NCBI GenBank assembly: GCA_017526585.1
Contig: JAFXRC010000018.1
Span: 1 to 45,054, forward strand
DNA: 45,054 nucleotides
DNA from: Fibrobacter sp.
Lineage (GTDB): Bacteria; Fibrobacterota; Fibrobacteria; Fibrobacterales; Fibrobacteraceae
Reading direction: 5' to 3'
Both the position numbers and the translations under genes were made by a program. Below are positions 24,014 to 31,700 of this stretch, in pieces. Under the pieces are notes generated by a model. The model did no database searches and was not told the origin of the DNA. It was given only the letters and a program-made list of their open reading frames with translations. The number at the start of each line of letters is the position of its first letter. Positions within the stretch are counted from its first letter, which is position 1.

Positions 24014-25092
24014 TGAAGTTTTTCCAGACACAGGAATCCCTGAAAAGACTTAGGCGCTTCCGTAAGAATAAACGGGCTTTTTGGTCGCTTCTGGTGCTTG
24101 TGGTGGCGTACTTGCTTTCGCTTACGAGTCCATGGACGGTGAATGACGAGCCTCTTTACTTGCGTTACGAAGGAAAAAGTTATTTTCCGGCGTTTGTGCG
24201 TTACAGCGAAAAAGATTTTGGTGGGGAGTACCAGACGGAGCAGGATTACGGCAAGCTCTTTGCGACCGTTCAGGAATGCGAAGAGGATGCCGCCGAAGGG
24301 TTCACCCGTGCTGGTGGCTGTCCTGATGTTTGGGCGTTGATGCCTCCGATTGCGCATGATCCCTTGAAGGCGGACTTGGACGAAGAGGGTACTCCGCCGT
24401 TTGCGCCGAGTGCAAGGCACTGGCTTGGAACCGACAGCAATGGTCGCGACGTGCTGGCACGATTGATTCATGGGTTCCGCATCTGCATCAGTTTTAGCCT
24501 GCTTTTGACGGTGCTGGGGACATTTCTTGGAATCGTCATTGGCGGCATTCAGGGGTATCTCGGCAAGTTCTGGGATACCGGCATGCAGCGCTTCATTGAA
24601 ATCTGGTCGTCCCTCCCGATGCTTTACGTGGTGATTCTGATTGGAAGTATTTATGGTCGCAGCTTCTGGCTTTTGATTTTGATTATGGCTGCATTTAACT
24701 GGATTTCGCTCAGCTATTACATGCGTGCGGAATTCCTCAAATTGCGCGGCATGACTTATGTTCAGTCCGCAAAAGTTCTTGGTCTGGGACACCGTCATAT
24801 TTTCTTCAAGGAAATTTTGCCGAATGCAATGACGCCCGTGGTCACGCTTTTCCCGTTTACGCTGATTGGCGGCATCGGAAGCTTGACATCGCTTGACTTC
24901 CTGGGCTTTGGCTTACAGCCGCCGACTCCCAGCTGGGGTGAACTCATGAGCCAGGGGCTCAACAACTTGTACGCCCCGTGGATTTCTGTGAGTACGGTCG
25001 CTGCACTGTTTATCACGCTCCTCTTGACCACATTCGTGGGCGAAGGTGTCCGCGACGCTATGGACCCCAAATCGGGAGACCGCTATGTTTAA
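24013..25092 (+). CDS. YejE-like ABC transporter permease (oligopeptide / microcin C type)
   Basis: 359 residues. The N-terminal stretch RRFRKNKRAFWSLLVLVVAY, then NDEPLYLRYEGKSYFPAFVRYSEKDFGGEYQT, follows the unusual YejE N-terminus rather than plain OppC/DppC. The permease core has LGTDSNGRDVLARLIHG, the EAA-like region AKVLGLGHRHIFFKEILPNAM and SLDFLGFGLQPPTPSWGELM, with about six membrane helices. It should import peptides with a YejB-like permease and a YejA-like binding protein, neither of which is here. An ATPase gene lies 0.9 kb downstream. Translation is coupled to the kinase gene by TAATG. Confidence 0.85.
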   Translation: MKFFQTQESLKRLRRFRKNKRAFWSLLVLVVAYLLSLTSPWTVNDEPLYLRYEGKSYFPAFVRYSEKDFGGEYQTEQDYGKLFATVQECEEDAAEGFTRAGGCPDVWALMPPIAHDPLKADLDEEGTPPFAPSARHWLGTDSNGRDVLARLIHGFRICISFSLLLTVLGTFLGIVIGGIQGYLGKFWDTGMQRFIEIWSSLPMLYVVILIGSIYGRSFWLLILIMAAFNWISLSYYMRAEFLKLRGMTYVQSAKVLGLGHRHIFFKEILPNAMTPVVTLFPFTLIGGIGSLTSLDFLGFGLQPPTPSWGELMSQGLNNLYAPWISVSTVAALFITLLLTTFVGEGVRDAMDPKSGDRYV

Positions 25093-25101
25093 AATCAGTT
25101 T

Positions 25102-25140
25102 TGTCATCCTGAGCGTAGTGTAACGGAGTCGAAGGATCTA
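25102..25140. repeat. Short interspersed repeat, family B
   Basis: Begins TGTCATCCTGAGCG and ends GAGTCGAAGGATCTA. I recognise the GTCATCCTGAGCG...GAAGGATC type as a recurrent intergenic repeat in several bacterial phyla. Its end supplies the only Shine-Dalgarno-like AAGGA for the gene at 25143. Confidence 0.65.
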
Positions 25141-25142
25141 GT

Positions 25143-26000
25143 ATGAGTAAAAAAGGGCTTGTTCTTGAAGGTGGCGCCATGCGCGGGCTTTTCTCCTGCG
25201 GTATTCTCGATACCTTCATGGAAAATGGCATCGAGTTTGACGGTGCGGTAGGCATTTCTGCGGGAGCTTGCTTCGGTTGCAACCTCAAGTCAAGGCAGCC
25301 TGGTCGCGCGTTGCGTTATAATCGCCGATTTGCAGGGGACAAGCGCTTTTGCAGCTTCCGTTCGCTGCTTAAGACCGGTGACATCTACAATGCTGAATTT
25401 TGCTACAAGACGATTCCCCAGGAACTAGACCCGTTCGATTTTGATACGCTCAAGGCAAACCCGATGGAATTCTACATGGGCGTCACTGACATTGAAACGG
25501 GAAAGGCTGTCTATCCGAAGTTCACCGACGGCAACGAAAAGGAGCTTGCGTGGATGCAGGCATCGGCTTCGATGCCTCTGGCGGCACGGATTGTTGAAAT
25601 CGATGGCGGCAAGTACATGGACGGTGGTATTGCTGATTCCATTCCGCTTCAGTTTTTGCAGTCGAAGGGGTACGACCGCAATGTGGTCATTTTGACGCAA
25701 CCTAGAAATTATGTGAAGTCGCCGAACAAGCTGATGCCTATCATTCGCCTGGTGTATCGCAAGTATCCGAAATTCGTTGAAGCGGTGGAACACCGCCATG
25801 AAATGTATAACGCCGAAACCCGTTATGTTTTTGAACAGGAAAAGGCGGGTAAGGTGCTGGTGCTTTGCCCCGAGGCGCCTCTTGGCATTAGCCGCATCGA
25901 AAAGGATGTGAATGAATTGCAGCGCGTCTACGACATGGGCAAACGCATCGCGAACGAGCGTCTACAAGAAATTAAAGATTTTTTGGCGGGGGACGCATGA
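25143..26000 (+). CDS. Patatin-like phospholipase
   Basis: 285 residues. The patatin fold motifs are in order: oxyanion loop EGGAMRG (9-15), nucleophile elbow GISAG with Ser39, and the catalytic Asp160 in KYMDGGIADSIP. ATGs of this family are cytoplasmic serine acyl-hydrolases (the YjjU/RssA branch) that remove fatty acids from lipids. The substrate is unknown. It is placed between two halves of a peptide ABC transporter. Its stop overlaps the ATPase start by four bases (ATGA). The Shine-Dalgarno AAGGA at about 25132-25136 lies in the interspersed repeat. Confidence 0.88.
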   Translation: MSKKGLVLEGGAMRGLFSCGILDTFMENGIEFDGAVGISAGACFGCNLKSRQPGRALRYNRRFAGDKRFCSFRSLLKTGDIYNAEFCYKTIPQELDPFDFDTLKANPMEFYMGVTDIETGKAVYPKFTDGNEKELAWMQASASMPLAARIVEIDGGKYMDGGIADSIPLQFLQSKGYDRNVVILTQPRNYVKSPNKLMPIIRLVYRKYPKFVEAVEHRHEMYNAETRYVFEQEKAGKVLVLCPEAPLGISRIEKDVNELQRVYDMGKRIANERLQEIKDFLAGDA

Positions 26001-27031
26001 GTGCGGTCCTGCAAGTAGAAAACCTTTCCGTGGCGTTCGGTTTTGATAAAAACGGGACGCCCCGTGACGGAATGCAACCGCTGCAGGTGACCGATAAGGT
26101 CAGCTTCGAAATCGCTGCGGGTGAGTTCTTTGCTCTAGTCGGCGAGTCCGGCTGCGGTAAGAGCGTGACCGCAATGAGCATTCTAAGGCTTTTGCCGCAA
26201 CCGAGCGCACGGATTGTCGAAGGCTCGGTGCTGTATCGCGCTGGCGATGATGCTTCTCCGATTGATCTTGCAAAAATGCCGCTTGCGGATTTGCAGAAAG
26301 TCCGCGGCTCCGAAATCGCCTGTATCTTCCAGGAACCGATGCAGGCTCTGAATCCGGTGCTCACCATCAAGAAGCAGCTGCTGGAAGTGTTCAAGTTCTG
26401 TAAGCGTTCCAAGGGCGGATTCATGTCCGTCATCCGTGAACAGCTTGCCCTTGCGGGGTTCAAGGATGTGGAACGCGTCTTGAATTCCTATCCGCATGAA
26501 CTTTCGGGCGGTATGCTGCAGCGCGTGTGCATCGTGATGGCGCTGCTGTCTAAACCCAAGCTGATTATTGCCGATGAACCGACAACGGCATTGGATGTGA
26601 CGGTGCAGGCGCAGGTGCTCGCCGTTCTTAAGGACATGGCGAACCGCACCGGAACGGCGGTGCTCCTGATTACGCATAATATGGGAATCGTATCGCAGTA
26701 TGCAGATCGCGTGGCGGTCATGTATGCGGGCCGCATCGTAGAAACAGGCAATGTTCGGGATGTCATCGATAACCCGATGCACCCGTATACGCAGGGACTT
26801 TTGGCTGCCATTCCTGAAAACCATAGCGACATGCGTACCATGAAGTCGATTCCCGGCTCCGTGCCGCATCCGCGTGACTTTGCAAAGGGCTGTCGCTTTG
26901 CGGACCGCTGCGAAAAATGCGCCAACGCCTCCGCGGAGCTCCGCGAAAAATGCAAGTCTGCACAAGTTCCGCCCAAACAAAAAGCTCCGGATTCCGCGAA
27001 TCACGAAGCTAATTGTTTTTTAGAGATGTAA
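25997..27031 (+). CDS. OppD/DppD-type peptide ABC transporter ATPase
   Basis: 344 residues. Walker A is GESGCGKSVTAM, the Q-loop is in IFQEPMQALNPV, the signature is LSGGMLQRVCI and Walker B is LIIADEPTTALD, with the switch His in ITHNMG. The C-terminal oligopeptide-transporter region follows, with IPGSVPHPRDFAKGCRFADR and four spaced cysteines ending in NCFLEM. YejF has two such domains in one chain; this protein has one, so it would form a homodimer or pair with an OppF-like protein elsewhere. It is the last gene of the kinase-permease-phospholipase operon. Confidence 0.9.
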   Translation: MSAVLQVENLSVAFGFDKNGTPRDGMQPLQVTDKVSFEIAAGEFFALVGESGCGKSVTAMSILRLLPQPSARIVEGSVLYRAGDDASPIDLAKMPLADLQKVRGSEIACIFQEPMQALNPVLTIKKQLLEVFKFCKRSKGGFMSVIREQLALAGFKDVERVLNSYPHELSGGMLQRVCIVMALLSKPKLIIADEPTTALDVTVQAQVLAVLKDMANRTGTAVLLITHNMGIVSQYADRVAVMYAGRIVETGNVRDVIDNPMHPYTQGLLAAIPENHSDMRTMKSIPGSVPHPRDFAKGCRFADRCEKCANASAELREKCKSAQVPPKQKAPDSANHEANCFLEM

Positions 27032-27042
27032 GTTTTACTATC

Positions 27043-27075
27043 GATTGCTTCGACTCTGCGAGTCTCGCAATGACG
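27043..27075. repeat. Short interspersed repeat, family A, copy 2
   Basis: GATTGCTTCG at one end and CTCGCAATGACG at the other, with an inner GACTC/GAGTC stem. Same ends as the copy at 9314-9349. It lies between converging genes. Confidence 0.75.
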
Positions 27076-27095
27076 TATTTATTCAGCAATTTTCG

Positions 27096-27797
27096 TTACT
27101 TGAATTCTTCGCACCACTTGGGCACAATGTCTGTCGCCTTGCCTTCCACGAACACGTCGGTGTAGGGGTCGCTGGCGGGCACTTCAAGGTTCAGGCAGGT
27201 AACCTTTGCACCAAAACTCTTCGCGAAGCTCTTGAAACCTGCAGCGGGGTATACGACGCTGCTTGTTCCGATGTAAACGAATTCCTTGCAGTGCCTAAGC
27301 GCATCCTGGATTTCTTCCATGTAAAGCGGCTGCTCACCAAAGAACACGATATCCGGGCGGCTCATGGCGCCGCAGAAAGGACAACGGGTGTCTAGGGTTT
27401 CTTCTCCGCTGAACATGAATTCATGCTTCGGGTTGTGTTCGCAGGTGAGCCGCATCAGGTCGCCGTGCATATGCAATACACGCTTCGAACCCGCACGTTC
27501 ATGCAGATTGTCCACATTCTGCGTAACCAGCAAAAAGTCGTCACCGAGGCGTTTTTCGAGTTCGGCCAGAGCGATGTGGGCTGCGTTGGGTTCGTGTTCC
27601 TTGAGTCCCTTGCGCAGAAAGTTGTAAAAGTCCTTGACACGTTTCTTGTCGCGGTAGTAGCCTTCGGGAGTGCACACGTCGTCGATGTTTTCGTGCTCCC
27701 ACATGCCGTCGTTTCCACGGAAGGTGCGGAGTCCAGACTCAGCACTGATTCCAGCCCCGGTAAGGACGACGAGTCTTGGATACTTGGATGTGCTCAT
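27096..27797 (-). CDS. cobB: Sir2-family NAD-dependent protein deacylase
   Basis: 233 residues. The NAD-binding motifs are LTGAGISAESGLRTFRG, TQNVDNLHERAG and the catalytic HMHGDL (His111). Zinc ligands include Cys119, Cys139 and Cys142 (CPFCG). GTSSVVYPAA and a final V-D-x-x-like region complete the fold. It removes acyl groups from lysines using NAD+. In E. coli CobB the Y-x-x-R pair (as YNAR) favours succinyl and malonyl groups; here the matching stretch is YNFLR (Tyr58, Arg62), so the arginine is shifted by one. Its ATG overlaps the stop of the M20 peptidase gene by one base, so it is expressed with that gene. Confidence 0.92.
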   Translation of the reverse strand: MSTSKYPRLVVLTGAGISAESGLRTFRGNDGMWEHENIDDVCTPEGYYRDKKRVKDFYNFLRKGLKEHEPNAAHIALAELEKRLGDDFLLVTQNVDNLHERAGSKRVLHMHGDLMRLTCEHNPKHEFMFSGEETLDTRCPFCGAMSRPDIVFFGEQPLYMEEIQDALRHCKEFVYIGTSSVVYPAAGFKSFAKSFGAKVTCLNLEVPASDPYTDVFVEGKATDIVPKWCEEFK

Positions 27798-29182
27798 TAG
27801 CAGATTCCTCCAAAGAACAGGGTTTCGGCGACAATGCCGTGTTCGAAATCGGGTAAGTAAAGGCTTTCGTTTTCACCGTGGGCGTTGCATTCCGGGTCTT
27901 CAAGCCCCGTTAAGAGAATAGGAATGTTGCCAAAGGTGTTGCGGAAGAGTTCTGCACCGGGAATGCTTGCCCCGCAGCCGATAAACTTGGTTTCCGCATT
28001 GTAGGCGATGGACATCGATTCGCTCATCTTCTTGAAGAAGGGGTGCGTGGTGTCCGTGACAAAGGGGTTAGCCCCGTCTTCGGTCGTGATGTTGCATTCC
28101 AGTCCGTAGGGGACTTTTTCCTGCAAAAATTCGACCACCTGTTGCGTGGCGATATTTGCGTCCATTCCCGGAGCGAGACGGATTCCGATGCGGGCGTAAG
28201 CAGTGTCTTGTAACACATTCCCTGCGTTGAGCCGGTTGCCGATTTCCATGGCTGTTACCACGACGGATGGCCTGCGCCACAGCGATAAGAGAATTTCGTT
28301 TTCGGGAACTTTCAGCTGAACACGATCCAGAATTCCGCCATCGTTGCGGAAAATTTTCTCGGTCATGCCGAGGCTCTTGTAAGATTCTAGTTCCGCTTCG
28401 GTCGGCGGCACCAGGGTGTCCTCAAAATGGGGGATTAGGATTTTTCCCTTGCCGTCGGTAAGGCTTGTAATCATGTGGCAGAGTGCCTGACCGGGGTCGG
28501 GAATCGGGCCCGACCAGCTGCCGGAATGGAGTGGTGCCTTGACTGCCCTGATTTCCACGTTCACGGCGCTCATTCCGCGGAGCGTTGTCGTGATGGAGGG
28601 GGTTCCCTTTGCGAAGTTTCCTAGGTCTGCGACAATTACGGCATCGCATTTCAAGAGCTCGGCGTTCTTGGTGAGGATAGTCTCGAAACCTGCGCTTCCG
28701 GATTCTTCCTCGCCTTCGATCAGGAACTTGAGATTCGGACCTTCGTTTCCCTTCCAGGCGCGGACCTGCTCCAAGGCTGCAAGGTGCGTGACGATGCCTG
28801 CCTTGTCGTCGGAGGTGCCACGACCGTAAAGGCGGTCTCCTTGTAGGCTTGCTTCGAACGGCTTTGTATTCCAGAGAGCTTCGCGCATGGGGGGCTGAAC
28901 GTCGTGGTGGGCGTACAAAAGCACCGTCGGCTTGTCTGGGCTCGTTAGGCTTTCTCCGTAGACGGATGGGCGTCCGCTGGGTGGAAGCAGGAACTGCACA
29001 TTGGTGAGTCCCGCCAGCAGGAATAGCTCCTTGACCTTTTCGGCGGACTCGAGCACGTGTTTCTGGTCAAAGTTGTCAAAGCTGATAGAAGGGATGCGCA
29101 CCAGGTCACTGAGCGTGTCAATGTAGGCTGGCATCTTTTCGCGTATGGCCGCGACAATAGAATCAATCGTTTTCTGTTCCAT
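27797..29182 (-). CDS. M20-family metallodipeptidase
   Basis: 461 residues from ATG 29180-29182; earlier in-frame starts lack support. Metal-binding motifs are YAHHDVQP (His92, Asp94), LYGRGTSDDKAG and the catalytic EGEEESGS. A dimerisation insert (about 200-330) separates the two parts of the catalytic domain, and GASIPGAEL-x-FG completes the site. It fits the ArgE/DapE/CPG2 dipeptidase branch and would hydrolyse dipeptides in the cytoplasm. It precedes the sirtuin gene with a TAATG overlap. TATTTT lies about 35 bases before the ATG. Confidence 0.9.
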   Translation of the reverse strand: MEQKTIDSIVAAIREKMPAYIDTLSDLVRIPSISFDNFDQKHVLESAEKVKELFLLAGLTNVQFLLPPSGRPSVYGESLTSPDKPTVLLYAHHDVQPPMREALWNTKPFEASLQGDRLYGRGTSDDKAGIVTHLAALEQVRAWKGNEGPNLKFLIEGEEESGSAGFETILTKNAELLKCDAVIVADLGNFAKGTPSITTTLRGMSAVNVEIRAVKAPLHSGSWSGPIPDPGQALCHMITSLTDGKGKILIPHFEDTLVPPTEAELESYKSLGMTEKIFRNDGGILDRVQLKVPENEILLSLWRRPSVVVTAMEIGNRLNAGNVLQDTAYARIGIRLAPGMDANIATQQVVEFLQEKVPYGLECNITTEDGANPFVTDTTHPFFKKMSESMSIAYNAETKFIGCGASIPGAELFRNTFGNIPILLTGLEDPECNAHGENESLYLPDFEHGIVAETLFFGGIC

Positions 29183-29295
29183 GGGATATCGCAATGTTTT
29201 TTCGTTAAACAAAATAGAAAACGATTTCAAAATTGGTCGCCAGGGGGCGATATTTTCTATTTTTTGAGGTGAAAGTTTTGGCTAGAGGAATCTCC

Positions 29296-30483
29296 ATGTC
29301 TTTTAACTGCGTGAATCACGAGTATTACCTGAACTTTGGCGACCGCGTTTTGGCGCTCATTCGCCGCATTTTTCACAACAATCCCGAATTCCGTCATGAT
29401 TCCCTGAAGCATGTTGCTAGGCTTGCCCCCTATATTCCCTTTATGGGTGGCCGCCCCGACTTGAGCAAGACGCTCAAGCGCGTCATCACGTTCCCCGACC
29501 ATAGCAATTCGCTGTATCTCGGATGCCCCATCATCTTGGCGGCGGGTGCAAACAAGACTGCAAAGCGAATCAGCGATTATGCGAACATGGGCTTTGGTGG
29601 CATCACTGTCGGAACGGCGACCCGCCATTTCCGCGAAGGCAACACGCATCGTCCCCGTATCGGTTTCCTTGAAAACGACCGCGCCATCCACAACAGCATG
29701 GGGCTCAACAACGAAGGTGTCGAAGTCGTTGCGCGTCGCGCCGACGAACAATTGACCAAGGCCCACAAAGTGGGACTTTGCGTGGGCGTTTCCGTGGCAG
29801 AGACTCCGGGGCTTACCGACGACGAAGAAAAGCTCAAGGACCTGCTCGAAAGTTTTGCCATCGCCTACAAGGCGGGCGACTATATCGAAATCAACGTGAG
29901 TTGCCCCAATACTGGCGAAGCCCGCGTCGACATGGACCTGTCGCTCACCGAACGTATCTTCGGTGAAATCATGAAGTACAGGAACGCCCAGGCTCTCCGC
30001 AAGGCGGTCTATGCAAAGATCAGCCCCGACCTTTCGGAACGCCACCTGGTGAACATCATGGATATGCTCGTTCGCACGGGCGTAAACGGCGTCGTGATCG
30101 GCAACACTTACCCGTCCAAGAAAATCAGCGAGCTCCCGGTTGAAACCAAGTTCGAAGACTTGACTCCGCTTCGTGCCGATGGTGACTGCGGCGGTATGTC
30201 GGGCAGGCCGCTCTACGAGAACATGATGTGGAACGTGACCTACATTCGCACGCATTACCCCGAAATCAGCGTCATAGCGTGCGGTGGCATCGATCACGGC
30301 TTCAAAATTTTCGACTTGCTCAAGCTTGGGGTGGATGCGGTGGAATGCTACTCGGTGGTAGCCTTCCGTTGGATGGCGGCTCACGCCATGCGTAGGGAAC
30401 TCGAAGCGGCGCTCCTCGAAACTGGTTACAAGACGCTTTCGGACTACGACGACCACAACCCGAAGCAGACCAAGTCCGTTTAG
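29296..30483 (+). CDS. pyrD: Dihydroorotate dehydrogenase, class 2-like
   Basis: 395 residues from ATG 29296, preceded by AGAGGA; a longer frame to 29233 is not supported. It is an FMN enzyme of pyrimidine synthesis. The class 2 pattern is seen in the N-terminal amphipathic extension, in NSMGLNNEGVEVV (E. coli GFNN) and in CGGMSGRPLYENMMWNV. However, the catalytic-base loop reads INVSCPNTGEA with Cys203, as in class 1; class 2 enzymes carry Ser (SSPNT). CGGIDHGFKIFDLLKLGVDAVECYS forms the phosphate-binding end. It could be a paralogue with a related substrate, but I think dihydroorotate is likely. Confidence 0.8.
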   Translation: MSFNCVNHEYYLNFGDRVLALIRRIFHNNPEFRHDSLKHVARLAPYIPFMGGRPDLSKTLKRVITFPDHSNSLYLGCPIILAAGANKTAKRISDYANMGFGGITVGTATRHFREGNTHRPRIGFLENDRAIHNSMGLNNEGVEVVARRADEQLTKAHKVGLCVGVSVAETPGLTDDEEKLKDLLESFAIAYKAGDYIEINVSCPNTGEARVDMDLSLTERIFGEIMKYRNAQALRKAVYAKISPDLSERHLVNIMDMLVRTGVNGVVIGNTYPSKKISELPVETKFEDLTPLRADGDCGGMSGRPLYENMMWNVTYIRTHYPEISVIACGGIDHGFKIFDLLKLGVDAVECYSVVAFRWMAAHAMRRELEAALLETGYKTLSDYDDHNPKQTKSV

Positions 30484-30500
30484 AAATTAGTCGCGAAGCT

Positions 30501-30534
30501 CGTCATTGCGAGGAGCGTTGGCGACAAAGCAATC
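30501..30534. repeat. Short interspersed repeat, family A, copy 3 (inverted)
   Basis: Begins CGTCATTGCGAGGAGCG and ends GACAAAGCAATC. Its reverse complement matches the copy at 9314-9349 almost throughout, differing by one C/T change and a short indel in the loop. Confidence 0.8.
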
Positions 30535-30547
30535 TATTGTTTGTTTT

Positions 30548-31318
30548 ATGCTGTATTTGAAAAAACTTCGTTTTGTTGTTTTCGCAATTCTTGTAATGTG
30601 CGGAATTTCCTTTGCCGTGCCGTGGCTCGGCGTTACCTTTAAAAAGTCGACCTACCAGAACCACCTTGCCTTGAACGTGATTGGCGTACATCCGGAATCG
30701 GGGTGCTTTACGGCGGGCATGGTCGCAGGCGACCTGATTATCGGTGTGCAGGGGAGTGCGCTCACGGACATGTCGCAGATCCAGTCGGCGGTTTCTGGCC
30801 ACAAGGCTGGGCAGAAGATCAAGATCGAAATTTCCCGCGAAGGCAAATCCAAAACTCTCACCGTGGCTCTCACGGAACGCCCTGACGACATCAGTAACCT
30901 TACCGGTTCCGCTATCGGCAGCAAAATTGCAAAATTTGGCGAAAACTTCTATAAGAACGGCGAAAAGCGCAAGGAATCTCCCAAGGCGACTCTCCTTGAC
31001 TTTTGGGCGACCTGGTGCGGTCCCTGCCGCAAGACGCTTCCGGTGCTTGCAAACATTTACAACAAGTATAGTTCCAAGGGACTCGAAGTCATCGGCATTG
31101 CAGATGAGTCCGTGGATGTGCTAAACGATTTCTATGCGCATCAGCACGCATCGCCGTATCCGCTGTACCGCGATGCAAAAAAAGAAATGTGGATCCGCTA
31201 TGGAATCCACGCTGTGCCGACTTTGATGCTGCTCGATAAAGATGGCTATATCAAGCGCGTCTGGAGTGGCGCCCCAACAGAATACATGATTGAGCAAATC
31301 CTGAAGGACTTGCTTTAG
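30548..31318 (+). CDS. PDZ-thioredoxin fusion protein (TlpA/ResA-like)
   Basis: 256 residues from ATG 30548. An N-terminal membrane helix or signal (about 8-25) is followed by a PDZ domain (about 35-112: GVHPESGCFTAGMVAGDLIIGVQGSALTDMSQIQ). A thioredoxin domain then carries LLDFWATWCGPCRKTLPVL with the redox pair Cys157-Cys160, and the cis-proline in GIHAVPTLMLL. TlpA-type proteins reduce or repair disulfides in the periplasm. The PDZ would target it to a protein C-terminus, which is an unusual pairing. TATTGT lies 7 bases before the ATG and there is no Shine-Dalgarno sequence. It overlaps the converging lipoprotein gene by four bases. Confidence 0.85.
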   Translation: MLYLKKLRFVVFAILVMCGISFAVPWLGVTFKKSTYQNHLALNVIGVHPESGCFTAGMVAGDLIIGVQGSALTDMSQIQSAVSGHKAGQKIKIEISREGKSKTLTVALTERPDDISNLTGSAIGSKIAKFGENFYKNGEKRKESPKATLLDFWATWCGPCRKTLPVLANIYNKYSSKGLEVIGIADESVDVLNDFYAHQHASPYPLYRDAKKEMWIRYGIHAVPTLMLLDKDGYIKRVWSGAPTEYMIEQILKDLL

Positions 31319-31668
31319 TCCGCAGAAGCCTTTTTCTGCGAGGCGAAGATGTCTTCGTACTCTTCCTTGCTGATGCGGGAATATCCGGTCGTGATGCCGC
31401 CAAATTCATAGTAGGCGGAGTCTCCCTTGACGCTCATGCAGTAGGGCATGTCGAGCGAATTCTTGCCGCAGAGCTTGCCTTCTTGGATGGTGGCCTTCAG
31501 GTCGCCGTTCACATTGCGGATAGTGAAATCCTGGTTGTTGTCGCTCAGGACTTCGAAAATCATATTGGCTTCGCCTTTCCAGCAACCGGTATAGTTGGCT
31601 TGTTCGCCACAGCCGAAAAGGAACATCGTAGAAACGAGAGTTGCAGAAATAAGGATTGCTTTCTTCAT
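31315..31668 (-). CDS. Small lipoprotein of unknown function
   Basis: 117 residues. A lipoprotein signal peptide ends at LFGC (Cys20). The mature part (GEQANYTGCWKGEANMIFEV, then NGDLKATIQEGKLCGKNSLDMPYCMSVKGDSAYYEFGG) looks like a small beta-barrel with three further cysteines. I do not recognise the family; the W-G-E and strand pattern resembles lipocalin-like or META-type small lipoproteins. AGGAG precedes the ATG. Its last bases overlap the 3' end of the PDZ-thioredoxin gene, and the neighbour may act on its cysteines (inference). Confidence 0.75.
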   Translation of the reverse strand: MKKAILISATLVSTMFLFGCGEQANYTGCWKGEANMIFEVLSDNNQDFTIRNVNGDLKATIQEGKLCGKNSLDMPYCMSVKGDSAYYEFGGITTGYSRISKEEYEDIFASQKKASAD

Positions 31669-31700
31669 GCTCCTAAAATAGTATTTTTGAAGCTGGAAAA

